From positions 1 through 64,000 of the forward strand of contig NZ_FOKF01000015.1 in NCBI RefSeq assembly GCF_900111995.1: a DNA stretch of 64,000 nt, given 5' to 3'. Below are positions 36,011 through 45,561 of the stretch, one piece after another. Each line of letters starts with the position of its first letter. Position 1 is the first letter of the stretch. Source of the stretch: Collimonas sp. OK607 (GTDB lineage Bacteria; Pseudomonadota; Gammaproteobacteria; Burkholderiales; Burkholderiaceae_D). The notes beneath the pieces are model-generated. The model had not been told where the DNA came from. It was given only the letters and a program-made list of their open reading frames with translations, and did no database searches. The position numbers and the translations under genes are program-made.

Positions 36011-37348
36011 ATGAGTACACTTCTAACAACCGGTGCTGAAGATGGTGCTGCAACTAACAGCGATGCCCAAAGCATATTGGACGTTGCGATCAATAAAGTG
36101 AAATGGCGGATATTGCCTTTATTCGTCGTCATGTTCATCGCAAATTACATTGATCGCGTCAATATCGGCTTCGTCCGTTCCCATCTGCAAACCGACCTCG
36201 GCATAGGCGCTGCGGCATTCGGACTTGGAGCGGGCCTGTTTTTTGTAGCCTATGCGGTATTTGAGGTGCCTTCGAATATCTTACAGCAGCGTTTTGGGGC
36301 GAAAGCCTGGCTGACCCGCATCATGTTCACATGGGGCGTCGTGGCTACGGGCATGGCGTTCATTACCGGTGAAACATCGTTCTATGTAATGCGCCTGTTG
36401 TTGGGAGTAGCCGAAGCCGGCTTCTTTCCGGGCGTCGTGTATTACTTTACCCAGTGGCTGCCGAACAGCGAACGCGGCAAAGCAATGGCGATTTTTCTGA
36501 GCGGATCGGCTCTGGCATCCGTGATTTCCGGCCCTCTGTCCGGCGCGCTGCTGCAGATCGAAGGCGGCGGATTCCACGGCTGGCAATGGATGTTTATTAT
36601 CGAGGGACTCGCATCGATTGTCTTGTGTGTTGTCGTCTGGTTCCGGCTTGATTCCCATCCACGTGACGCGAAATGGCTGACCGACGCCGAGCGCAACGCT
36701 TTAGCGGAGGTTATCGACGCCGAACAAAAAGAGCGTGAAGCCAACCGGCCAAAACATGTGAGTTCATTTGCATTGCTGAAAGATAGCCGCATCGCGCTTT
36801 TCTGTTTCATCTATTTCGCGATCCAGTTGACTATCTATGGCGCCACGTTCTGGCTCCCAAGCATCATCAAGAAAATGGGGCATTTCAGCGAATTCCAGGT
36901 CGGTTTGTTCAACTCCATACCTTGGCTGATCTCCATCGTTGCAATGTACATTTTCGCCTCTCTGGCGACGCGCTTCAAGCATCAGCAGATGTGGGTGGCG
37001 ATAGCGCTCGTTGTTGCAGCTTGCGGGATGTTCATGTCTACCACCAGCGGCCCGGTCTTTGCGTTTGTGGCGATCTGCTTCGCCGCGATAGGGTTCAAGG
37101 CGGCTTCCTCGCTTTTTTGGCCTATTCCCCAAGGCTATCTGGATGCCCGGATCGCGGCTGGTGTTATCGCACTGATTAATTCAATCGGTAATTTGGGCGG
37201 TTTCTTTGCACCTGCAACCTTTGGCTACCTGGAGCAAAAAACCGGGTCGATCCAGGGCGGGCTGTATGGTCTGGCGATTGCGTCGGTAATTGCGGCAGGG
37301 TTGGTCTTCTGGACTAAAAAAGGATCTTCACGGATTGGCGGCAGGTAA
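36011..37348 (+). CDS. MFS transporter for glucarate (ACS family)
   Basis: The 445-residue protein has about 12 hydrophobic segments in an ACS/anion:cation symporter pattern (NYIDRVNIGFVRSHLQTDLGIGAAAFGLGAGLFFVAYAVFEVPSNI). GudP and related carriers of this family take up glucarate, galactarate and similar acids with protons. The third gene of the kdgD-gudD operon, 43 bases after gudD, it most likely imports the substrate. A 121-bp repeat begins 10 bases after its stop codon. Confidence 0.85.
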   Translation: MSTLLTTGAEDGAATNSDAQSILDVAINKVKWRILPLFVVMFIANYIDRVNIGFVRSHLQTDLGIGAAAFGLGAGLFFVAYAVFEVPSNILQQRFGAKAWLTRIMFTWGVVATGMAFITGETSFYVMRLLLGVAEAGFFPGVVYYFTQWLPNSERGKAMAIFLSGSALASVISGPLSGALLQIEGGGFHGWQWMFIIEGLASIVLCVVVWFRLDSHPRDAKWLTDAERNALAEVIDAEQKEREANRPKHVSSFALLKDSRIALFCFIYFAIQLTIYGATFWLPSIIKKMGHFSEFQVGLFNSIPWLISIVAMYIFASLATRFKHQQMWVAIALVVAACGMFMSTTSGPVFAFVAICFAAIGFKAASSLFWPIPQGYLDARIAAGVIALINSIGNLGGFFAPATFGYLEQKTGSIQGGLYGLAIASVIAAGLVFWTKKGSSRIGGR

Positions 37349-37357
37349 CGGAAAGAA

Positions 37358-37478
37358 GTAGGGTGGGCACGCTTCTGTGCCCACGCTGAAATCACTTCAC
37401 GTACATGCCGATTTCCGTGCCGCGGAGGCCTTTGCTCCGGTTATCGCGGTCACGCGTGGGCATACATGCCCACCCTAC
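37358..37478 (+). repeat. 121-bp dispersed repeat, copy B
   Basis: The element starts with GTAGGGTGGGCACGC and ends with the inverted GCCCACCCTAC. It aligns over 121 bases with the reverse complement of the copy at 23943-24063, most closely at its right end. It lies between the glucarate transporter and the GNAT gene, in opposite orientation to copy A. Confidence 0.75.
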
Positions 37479-37520
37479 GATGCCGCTGCAAATTTGCCGG
37501 CTAGTCCTGATCAGCGCGTG

Positions 37521-38705
37521 CTAAGGCGGCGCCGATCGAAATGGATTGCGATCATTCAGTTCATCCATATAACTATCGATGCCATCGGCCTCGCGCTCCA
37601 GGAAATTGGCTACCGCGTCGGCGAAGGCCGGATGCGCCAGCCAGTGCGCCGACCAGGTTTTTTGCGGCAGAAAGCCACGCGCCATCTTGTGTTCGCCTTG
37701 GGCGCCACCTTCAAAGCAGGCGATTTTCTGTTCGATACAGAATTCCAGGGGCTGGTAGTAGGCGGTCTCAAAGTGCAGGCACGGGACGAACTCCAGTGCG
37801 CCCCAATAACGGCCGTATAAAGTTTGATCGGTATAGATCAGCAGCGACGATGCAATCGGCCGACCGTTGCGTTCGGCCACGATCAGCAGGATGTTGTGCG
37901 GCATGCTGGCGCCGATCCTGAGGAAAAAATCCAGGTTCAGGTAAGGTGTGGAGCGATGCTCCGCATAGGTTTGCGCATAACAGCGGTTGAAAAATATCCA
38001 GTCAGCCTCAGTCGCATCTTGCCCGCGCACCCGGCGCAGGCGTACCCCCGCATCAGCTACCTTGCGCCGCTCGGCGACGATATTCTTGCGCTTTTTGCGT
38101 TCCAGCGTATCGAGAAATTCAGTGAAATTACGATAACCAGGGTTCAGCCAATGGAACTGGACCCCGCTGCGCAACAGGAAACCAGCTTGTTGCAGGGCCT
38201 CGGCTTGCGCGGCGGGCGGATACAGGATGTGGGTGGAGGAAGTCTGCGTATCTTTGCGTAATGACTTCAACACATCGATCAGCGCCGCCCGCGCCTGGTC
38301 GTCGCGCGCCAGCAGGCGGCCGCCGGTGACGGGTGTAAACGGAATCGCCGACAGCAGTTTCGGATAGTATTCCAGGCCGTTGCGCTCATAGGCATCGGCC
38401 CAGGCCCAGTCGAACACGTACTCGCCGTACGAGTGAAATTTCACATACAAGGGCAGGGCGGCAATCAGGCGCGGCTGGCCGTCAACTTCATCCCACATTG
38501 TCACGTATTGCGGTTGCCAGCCTGACTTTTCCGAGGCGCTGCCGCTTTCGTGCAAGGCATGTAGAAAAGCAAATGACAGGAAGGGATTAGCATCGGCCTG
38601 TATACCTAGCAGTTCGTCCCATGCTGCCTGGCCTACCTCGCTCAGGGATGAAATGATGCGCGTGGTAGGCTTGGTTGTTGTCTGGGTTGTAGTCTTATTA
38701 ATCAA
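37521..38705 (-). CDS. GNAT superfamily acetyltransferase (FemAB/DUF482 type)
   Basis: The 394-residue protein shows the DUF482/peptidoglycan-biosynthesis-like fold (WDELLGIQADANPFLSFAFLHALHESGSASEKSGWQPQYVTMWDE). Conserved are EYFYDWAWADAYERNG-like segments and the C-terminal GRYWGALEFVPCLHFETAYYQPLEFCIEQKIACFEGGAQGEHKMARGFLPQKTWSAHWL. Function is unproven: members are acyl- or aminoacyl-transferases of unknown substrate. It stands alone on the minus strand, facing nadE. Confidence 0.85.
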   Translation of the reverse strand: MINKTTTQTTTKPTTRIISSLSEVGQAAWDELLGIQADANPFLSFAFLHALHESGSASEKSGWQPQYVTMWDEVDGQPRLIAALPLYVKFHSYGEYVFDWAWADAYERNGLEYYPKLLSAIPFTPVTGGRLLARDDQARAALIDVLKSLRKDTQTSSTHILYPPAAQAEALQQAGFLLRSGVQFHWLNPGYRNFTEFLDTLERKKRKNIVAERRKVADAGVRLRRVRGQDATEADWIFFNRCYAQTYAEHRSTPYLNLDFFLRIGASMPHNILLIVAERNGRPIASSLLIYTDQTLYGRYWGALEFVPCLHFETAYYQPLEFCIEQKIACFEGGAQGEHKMARGFLPQKTWSAHWLAHPAFADAVANFLEREADGIDSYMDELNDRNPFRSAPP

Positions 38706-38836
38706 GGACTTGGCGAGCCGTGAATGTGGGTGGTGAAAGGGTGGAGTTTAGCATCGCTGCCAACGCTCTGCCGCCCGCTCTCAAGGGTAAGGCATTAGCA
38801 TGCGATAATTAGCATATCAAGCAGAGTGCAGGAAGA

Positions 38837-40891
38837 ATGATGACAACCAATAAGTTTCTGAACCTTTACTCCCATGATTTTGCGCGTGTCGCGGTCGCCA
38901 TCCCGAATTGCCGGATAGCCGACCCGGCTTTTAACGCCGCCGAAACTATCGCGCTCGCCAGACAGGCAGAGCAGCAGGGAGCTGTGCTGGTGGCGTTTCC
39001 GGAGCTGGGTTTGTCCGCCTACACCTGCGACGACCTGTTTCACCAACGTGCTTTGCTGGATGCCTGCGAAGCTGCCTTGGCTACAATAGTGGAGGCTTCG
39101 GCCACGCTGTCGCCGGCCATGATCGTCGGCTTGCCGTTACGCGTCGAGCATCAACTGTTCAATTGTGCAGTGGTGATTGCCGGTGGCCGGATCCAGGGCA
39201 TCGTGCCCAAGAGTTACCTGCCAAACTACGGCGAGTTTTATGAGATGCGCCAATTCAGCCCCGCTGACAATACCGCAATCCGCCAAATCCAGTTGTTCGG
39301 CGCCAGTATTCCATTCGGTACCGGCTTGCTGTTCGAGGTCAGCAACCTGCCGCTCCTGCGATTCCATGTCGAGATTTGCGAAGATGTGTGGGTGCCGATT
39401 CCGCCCTCATCGTTTGCGGCGCTGGCCGGCGCCAGTGTCCTGGTCAATCTCTCCGCCTCGAATGTGGTGGTGGGGAAGGCTGGCTATCGCCATCAGCTGG
39501 TGGCGCAGCAATCCGCGCGCTGCCTGTCGGCGTATTTGTATACCTCGGCCGGCAAAGGCGAGTCGTCGACCGATCTGGCCTGGGATGGCCAGGGCCTGAT
39601 TTATGAAAACGGCGAACTGCTGGCAGAATCCGAGCGCTTCCTGGACCATTCGCATGTCATCTTTGCCGATGTCGACCTTGAGCGATTGTCGCGTGAACGG
39701 ATGCGCCAGACCACTTTCGGGCAGTCGGTCCGGCGTCATGCCGACGAGGTGGCCAAATTCGAGGTGCTGCGCTTTGAACTGGCGCTACCTTTGGACCAGG
39801 CCCTGCCGTTGGCGCGCAAGGTCGAGCGTTTCCCCTATGTACCGGCCGATACCAAGCGCCGCGACGAACGTTGCACCGAGGTCTACAACATTCAGGTGCA
39901 AGCGCTGGTGCAGCGCCTGTCGGCCAGCAAGATATCCAAAGTGGTGATCGGCGTTTCCGGCGGCCTGGATTCAACCCATGCGTTGCTGGTCTGCGCTAAA
40001 GCGATGGACCGCCTGAACCTGCCGCGCTCAAATATCCTGGCTTACACCATGCCCGGTTTTGCCACCAGCGACCGCACCCTGCTGCAGGCACGGCAACTGA
40101 TGCAGCTGGTTGGCTGCACGGCGGCGGAAATCGACATCCGCCCCAGCTGCCTGCAAATGTTGAAAGATCTGGGCCATCCTTATGCTGCGGGCCAGGACCA
40201 GTTCGACATCACTTTCGAAAACGTCCAGGCCGGCGAGCGCACCAATCATCTGTTCCGGCTGGCGAACTTCAATCACGCGATTGTCATCGGCACCGGCGAC
40301 CTGAGCGAGCTGGCTCTGGGCTGGTGTACTTACGGCGTCGGTGATCACATGTCGCATTACAACGTCAACGCCAGCGTGCCGAAGACCTTGATCAGCCATC
40401 TGGTACGCTGGGTGGCCGAGACCGGCGCCATCGGCGGCCAGGGTTCCGATGTGCTGCTGAACGTGCTGAGTACCGAGATCAGTCCGGAACTGGTGCCAGG
40501 CAAGGCCAGCGGCAAGCCAGAGCAGATTACGGAAGATGTCATCGGTCCGTATGAGTTGCAGGACTTTAACTTGTACTACATCCTGCGCTACGGCTTTGCG
40601 CCGTCGAAAGTCGCTTTCCTGGCGTTTTCAGCCTGGCAAGACAAGACTAAAGGCAGCTGGCCCCATGATGAGAAGATAGTGCGGAACCAGTACGACCTGG
40701 CGGCGATCAAGCGCAACCTGGCGATCTTCCTCGACCGCTTTTTCAGGACCAGCCAGTTCAAGCGTTCCTGCGTACCGAACGCGCCTAAGGTCGGTAGTGG
40801 CGGTTCGTTGTCGCCGCGCGGCGATTGGCGTGCGCCTAGCGATTCGGACGCGACCGTGTGGCTGAACGACCTGGCGAATATTCCCGACTGA
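38837..40891 (+). CDS. nadE: Glutamine-dependent NAD+ synthetase
   Basis: The 684-residue two-domain enzyme has an N-terminal nitrilase-type glutaminase with triad E56, K125 and C181 ([35 protein letters not shown]). The C-terminal NAD synthetase domain has the ATP-binding loop [17 protein letters not shown] near residue 375. It makes NAD+ from nicotinate adenine dinucleotide, ATP and glutamine. Two ATGs are adjacent, and the AGGAAG spacing favours the second (38840). Confidence 0.96.
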   Translation: MMTTNKFLNLYSHDFARVAVAIPNCRIADPAFNAAETIALARQAEQQGAVLVAFPELGLSAYTCDDLFHQRALLDACEAALATIVEASATLSPAMIVGLPLRVEHQLFNCAVVIAGGRIQGIVPKSYLPNYGEFYEMRQFSPADNTAIRQIQLFGASIPFGTGLLFEVSNLPLLRFHVEICEDVWVPIPPSSFAALAGASVLVNLSASNVVVGKAGYRHQLVAQQSARCLSAYLYTSAGKGESSTDLAWDGQGLIYENGELLAESERFLDHSHVIFADVDLERLSRERMRQTTFGQSVRRHADEVAKFEVLRFELALPLDQALPLARKVERFPYVPADTKRRDERCTEVYNIQVQALVQRLSASKISKVVIGVSGGLDSTHALLVCAKAMDRLNLPRSNILAYTMPGFATSDRTLLQARQLMQLVGCTAAEIDIRPSCLQMLKDLGHPYAAGQDQFDITFENVQAGERTNHLFRLANFNHAIVIGTGDLSELALGWCTYGVGDHMSHYNVNASVPKTLISHLVRWVAETGAIGGQGSDVLLNVLSTEISPELVPGKASGKPEQITEDVIGPYELQDFNLYYILRYGFAPSKVAFLAFSAWQDKTKGSWPHDEKIVRNQYDLAAIKRNLAIFLDRFFRTSQFKRSCVPNAPKVGSGGSLSPRGDWRAPSDSDATVWLNDLANIPD

Positions 40892-41042
40892 TCGTTTCTC
40901 TGCCCAAAAATAGGGAGAAAGCGGGTTGTTATCGCCGTTGTTGTAGATTTTGTCGCAGATATTGATTTACGGTTATAGACAAACCGAGTTTTTCCTATAC
41001 TCTTACAGGTTGAGCTTTAACCATGCTGTGCCGTTATTTTAG

Positions 41043-41426
<384 letters not shown>

Positions 41427-41720
41427 TGCAGTTTTTGTAGCGCACTGACGTTACTGCCTTCTCCTCCGCAATTCTCTATCTTGGCCGCGGTCCTTCGATG
41501 TAATGGATGACTGACCGCGGCGCCAGGTTTACCCGACCGGCTTTCCGGTATCTCCGAACTATCCGCATCGTTTCTTTCAAAAAAGCTATAGAGCATTTTC
41601 CGCATACTCTCGGACGTTTTTCTTATTGGACGCGGCTTGCCCCCGCACGCTATCGTTTCTTCCTTCGCAATGGATTGCAATCACGAGTTGCAATCTGGCG
41701 CGCCACAGAAGAGGTGATTC

Positions 41721-42965
41721 ATGTCGTCTATCGCGACAGCAGCAATTGAGGCAAGCCCGGTCGACCTGTTACCCCGGGTCGTTCCGGCGCATCGCATCGG
41801 TAGCGACCAGGAAGCATTGGATGTAGCGCATGCGCTAGCGGCCGAATTCCGTACCGGCGCCAGTGAGCGCGACCGCGAACGGCGTTTGCCGTGGGCGGAA
41901 ATTGAAAAATTCTCAGCCAGCGGCCTGGGTGGCATCAGCGTTCCAAAAGCATTTGGCGGCGCCGAGGTTTCCTACCGCACGCTGGCCGAAGTATTCCGCG
42001 TATTGTGCTCAGCCGATCCTGCCTTGGGACAGATTCCGCAAAACCATTTCGGCATTCTCGGCGTGGTCGCGCAGAGCGCGGACGCTGCGCAAAAAGCCCG
42101 CATCTACGCCGATGTCCTTGCCGGCCAGCGGATTGGCAACGCCGGGCCGGAACGCGGCACCAGGAATATATTGGAGATGAAAGCGCGCTTGCTGGAAACG
42201 CCCAACGGCTATCTTCTGAACGGCAAGAAATTTTATTCGACCGGCGCCTTGTTTGCCCATTGGGTGCCGGTAAAAGCGCTTGATGAGCAAGGCCGCGTTG
42301 TGCTGGTATTTGTCAGGCGCGGCACACCCGGCCTGACTATCGTCGATGACTGGTCTGGCTTTGGCCAACGCACCACTGCCAGCGGCACGGTGTTGCTGGA
42401 TAACCTGCCAGTGGCCACTGAAAATGTGTTACCGCTGTATAAACAGGCTGAGCAGGCCGGCATCCAGGGGCCGGTTTCGCAATTGATACAGGCTGCGATC
42501 GACGCCGGCATAGCCGAAGCGGCGATCGATGATGCGATCAGTTTCGTCCGTACCCGTTCGCGTCCTTGGGCCGATAGCGGTGTTGAACGTGCCAGCGACG
42601 ATCCCTACATCATTCGTGATATCGGCGATCTGAAGATCCGCCTGCACGCGGCTAACGCGTTGCTAGCCAAGGCTGCTGGCGTACTCGACCAGATCGCCAC
42701 GGTCGCAATAGATGCCGAAGCATCGGCCCGCGCTTCGATTGCGGTCGCCAAAGCTAAGGTGCTGACCACGGAGATTGCGCTGCACGCCAGCGAGAAACTG
42801 TTTGAACTGGCTGGTTCCGCCGCGACTTTGGCGGAACAGAATCTTGATCGCCACTGGCGCAATGCGCGTACCCACACCTTGCACGATCCGATGCGCTGGA
42901 AGCTGCATGCCATCGGCAATTATCTGCTGAACGGCATCGCGCCGGCGCGCCATTCCTGGAACTGA
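41721..42965 (+). CDS. SfnB family sulfur acquisition oxidoreductase, first copy
   Basis: The 414-residue acyl-CoA-dehydrogenase-like flavoprotein has the FSASGLGGISVPKAFGGAEVSYRTLAEVFRVLCSADPALGQIPQNHFG stretch and a C-terminal LDRHWRNARTHTLHDPMRWK signature. These are flavin monooxygenase-type members (SfnB, DszC) that use reduced flavin to oxidise sulfur compounds, used when sulfate is scarce. It lies four bases ahead of a second copy and next to an LLM monooxygenase. It probably handles sulfones or sulfonates. Confidence 0.85.
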   Translation: MSSIATAAIEASPVDLLPRVVPAHRIGSDQEALDVAHALAAEFRTGASERDRERRLPWAEIEKFSASGLGGISVPKAFGGAEVSYRTLAEVFRVLCSADPALGQIPQNHFGILGVVAQSADAAQKARIYADVLAGQRIGNAGPERGTRNILEMKARLLETPNGYLLNGKKFYSTGALFAHWVPVKALDEQGRVVLVFVRRGTPGLTIVDDWSGFGQRTTASGTVLLDNLPVATENVLPLYKQAEQAGIQGPVSQLIQAAIDAGIAEAAIDDAISFVRTRSRPWADSGVERASDDPYIIRDIGDLKIRLHAANALLAKAAGVLDQIATVAIDAEASARASIAVAKAKVLTTEIALHASEKLFELAGSAATLAEQNLDRHWRNARTHTLHDPMRWKLHAIGNYLLNGIAPARHSWN

Positions 42966-42969
42966 CATT

Positions 42970-44178
42970 ATGACTACTCATATCCATGCAGCCGAAGGCC
43001 CGCTGGTGCGTATCCTCGACGACATCCAGGCGCTGGCCGTAGCACGGGCGCTGGCGGCGGCGTTTACCAAAGAAGCCAGCCAGCGCGACCGCGAGCGGCG
43101 ACTGCCGTTGAGCGAACTTGAACAATTTTCCCGTTCCGGCTTGTGGGGGATATCCGTGCCGCGCGCATACGGCGGCGCCGGCGTATCGTATGCCACGTTG
43201 GCTGAAGTGATCGCCACCATCGCCGCAGCCGACGGCTCGCTGGGACAGATTCCGCAGAACCATTTTTATGCGGTCGAGATTCTGCGGGTGAACGGCAGCG
43301 ATGCGCAAAAGCGTTTTTACTTTGAACGGATCCTGGCCGGCGAGCGGTTCGGCAACGCCCTGGCAGAGCTTGGCACGCGTACTTCGCAGGAGCGGCGCAC
43401 TCGCCTGAGCAAGGATGGCGAGGGATTTCGTATCAATGGCCGCAAATTCTATGCGACCGGCGCGCTATACGCACACCGGATTCCGGTATCGGTGATCGAT
43501 GACGACGGCGTGCAGCAATTGGCTATCGTCAAACGTGACGCGGCCGGGGTGGAGGTGATCGACGACTGGTCTGGTTTCGGCCAGCGCACTACTGGCAGCG
43601 GTTCGGTTGTGCTGGACAATGTGCGGGTCGAAGCGGACGAAGTACTGCCGTTCCAGAGCGCCTTCGAGCGTCCGACTACATTGGGGCCGCTGGCGCAATT
43701 ACTGCATGCGGCGATCGACGTCGGTATCGCCCGGGCGGCACTACGTGATGCTGCCGAATTCGTGCGTACCCGTTCGCGTGCCTGGATCGACAGCAAGGTG
43801 GAACGTGCCATCGACGATCCCCTGACGGTGCGTGAATTTGGCGATCTGGCGGTGCGTCTGGCTGGCGCCGAAGCGCTGCTTGAAATAGCAGGAGAAGCGG
43901 TGGGCCGCGCTGCATCGGCGCCAACTGTCGAAAGCGTCGCCGCCGCCTCGATCGCGGTGGCCGAAGCCCGCGTCCTGACTACGGAAATATCGCTGGCTGC
44001 AGGCAGCAAACTGTTCGAACTGGCCGGTACGCAAGCCACCCTGTCCGAACATAACCTGGACCGGCACTGGCGCAACGCCCGCACCCACACGCTGCACGAC
44101 CCGGTGCGCTGGAAATACCACGCGGTCGGCAACTACTACCTAAACCACAAAAATCCACCGCGCCACGGTGCGATCTGA
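42970..44178 (+). CDS. SfnB family sulfur acquisition oxidoreductase, second copy
   Basis: The 402-residue paralogue of the preceding gene shares QRDRERRLPLSELEQFSRSGLWGISVPRAYGGAGVSY and the C-terminal LDRHWRNARTHTLHDPVRWKYHAVGNYYLN. The start lies four bases after the previous stop, so the two copies are cotranscribed. Divergence between the copies suggests different sulfur substrates or a heteromer. Its stop is two bases before the LLM monooxygenase start. Confidence 0.85.
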   Translation: MTTHIHAAEGPLVRILDDIQALAVARALAAAFTKEASQRDRERRLPLSELEQFSRSGLWGISVPRAYGGAGVSYATLAEVIATIAAADGSLGQIPQNHFYAVEILRVNGSDAQKRFYFERILAGERFGNALAELGTRTSQERRTRLSKDGEGFRINGRKFYATGALYAHRIPVSVIDDDGVQQLAIVKRDAAGVEVIDDWSGFGQRTTGSGSVVLDNVRVEADEVLPFQSAFERPTTLGPLAQLLHAAIDVGIARAALRDAAEFVRTRSRAWIDSKVERAIDDPLTVREFGDLAVRLAGAEALLEIAGEAVGRAASAPTVESVAAASIAVAEARVLTTEISLAAGSKLFELAGTQATLSEHNLDRHWRNARTHTLHDPVRWKYHAVGNYYLNHKNPPRHGAI

Positions 44179-44180
44179 CA

Positions 44181-45551
44181 ATGCCGAAGAAACAAATCCG
44201 CCTCAACGCGTTCAACATGAATTGCGTCGGACATATCAACCATGGCTTGTGGACGCATCCGCGCGATCATTCCACCGAATACACCAGCATTGAATACTGG
44301 ACCGAGCAAGCCAAACTGCTGGAGCGAGGCAAGTTCGATGGTTTGTTCCTGGCGGATATCGTCGGTGTCTACGATGTCTATCAAGGCTCTGCCGACCTGA
44401 CTTTGCGCGAATCGATCCAGCTGCCGGTCAACGATCCGTTGTTGCTGGTGTCGGCGATGGCTGCGGTGACGAAGCATCTGGGTTTCGGCGTCACCGTCAA
44501 TCTTACTTACGAGGCGCCGTATCTGTTCGCACGCCGCATGTCGACCCTGGATCACCTGACGCGCGGCAGGATCGGCTGGAATATCGTCACAGGTTATCTG
44601 GACAGCGCGGCGCGTGCCATGGGTTTGAGCGAGCAACCGGAACACGATGCGCGATACGAGCGCGCCGAAGAATTCATGCAGGTGCTGTACAAGTTGTGGG
44701 AAGGCAGCTGGGAAGAGGGCGCTGTGCTGCGCGACCGCCAACGCAGGATCTTCGCCGATCCTGCCAAGGTACATCGCATCAATCATCTCGGCCCGCATTA
44801 TCAGGTCGACGGCTACCACCTGAGCGAGCCATCGCCGCAACGCACACCGGTACTGTATCAGGCCGGTGCTTCAGACCGCGGCCAGCAATTTGCGGCTGCC
44901 CATGCCGAGTGCATATTCATTTCCAGCCAGAAGCCAGAGGCAGCGCGCAAGCTGGTCGCCGACTTGCGCGATCAGGCGCAACTGGCCGGCCGTCATCGCC
45001 ATGACCTGAAAATTTTCATGGGCATCTCGGTCGTCGTGGCACAGACCGCCGCCGAAGCACGCGAGAAATATGCCGAATACTGCCGCTACGCCAATCCGGA
45101 AGCCGGCCTGGCGCACTTTGCCAGCGGTACCGGGTTTGATTTCTCCACCTACGGCATCGACGAAGCGATCAAACCGGCCAGCAGCAATGCGATCCAATCC
45201 TCCGCCAAGGCGGTGACGGCCGCCGGTGCCGGTTGGACCGTGCGCAAGTTACTGGATCAGCTTGCGCTGGGCGGACGTTACGTGACCATCGTCGGTTCGC
45301 CGCAGCAGGTGGCGGATCAGCTGGAAGCGTGGATCAGGGATACCGATATCGACGGTTTCAACCTGACTCGGACGGTAGCGCCGGAAAGCTTTGAGGATTT
45401 CGTCGACCTGGTGATTCCTGAGTTGCAGGCGCGCGGCTCCTACAAGCTGGAATACGAAGACGGTACTTTGCGCGAGAAATTGTTTGAGGCCGGGCAGCCG
45501 GTTTTACCGGCGAGACATCCAGCGGCTGCCTTTCGTCGATCTGAGCGGTGA
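44181..45551 (+). CDS. LLM class flavin-dependent monooxygenase (NtaA/SnaA/DszA type)
   Basis: The 456-residue TIM-barrel luciferase-like enzyme starts MPKKQIRLNAFNMNCVGHINHGLWTHPRDHSTEYTSIEYWTEQAKLLERGKFDGLFLADIVGVYDVY. It uses FMNH2 and O2. Family members include DszA, NtaA and SnaA. In an SfnB context it would cleave a C-S bond or a related substrate. It is the third gene of the run, starting two bases after the second sfnB-like gene. Confidence 0.86.
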   Translation: MPKKQIRLNAFNMNCVGHINHGLWTHPRDHSTEYTSIEYWTEQAKLLERGKFDGLFLADIVGVYDVYQGSADLTLRESIQLPVNDPLLLVSAMAAVTKHLGFGVTVNLTYEAPYLFARRMSTLDHLTRGRIGWNIVTGYLDSAARAMGLSEQPEHDARYERAEEFMQVLYKLWEGSWEEGAVLRDRQRRIFADPAKVHRINHLGPHYQVDGYHLSEPSPQRTPVLYQAGASDRGQQFAAAHAECIFISSQKPEAARKLVADLRDQAQLAGRHRHDLKIFMGISVVVAQTAAEAREKYAEYCRYANPEAGLAHFASGTGFDFSTYGIDEAIKPASSNAIQSSAKAVTAAGAGWTVRKLLDQLALGGRYVTIVGSPQQVADQLEAWIRDTDIDGFNLTRTVAPESFEDFVDLVIPELQARGSYKLEYEDGTLREKLFEAGQPVLPARHPAAAFRRSER

Positions 45552-45561
45552 TGCGCGATAA

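Noticed and set aside
41636-41650. Sigma-54-like sequence TTGGACGCGGCTTGC upstream of the first SfnB gene
   Set aside because: The GG and GC elements are separated by nine bases instead of the required ten, so a -24/-12 promoter is not supported.
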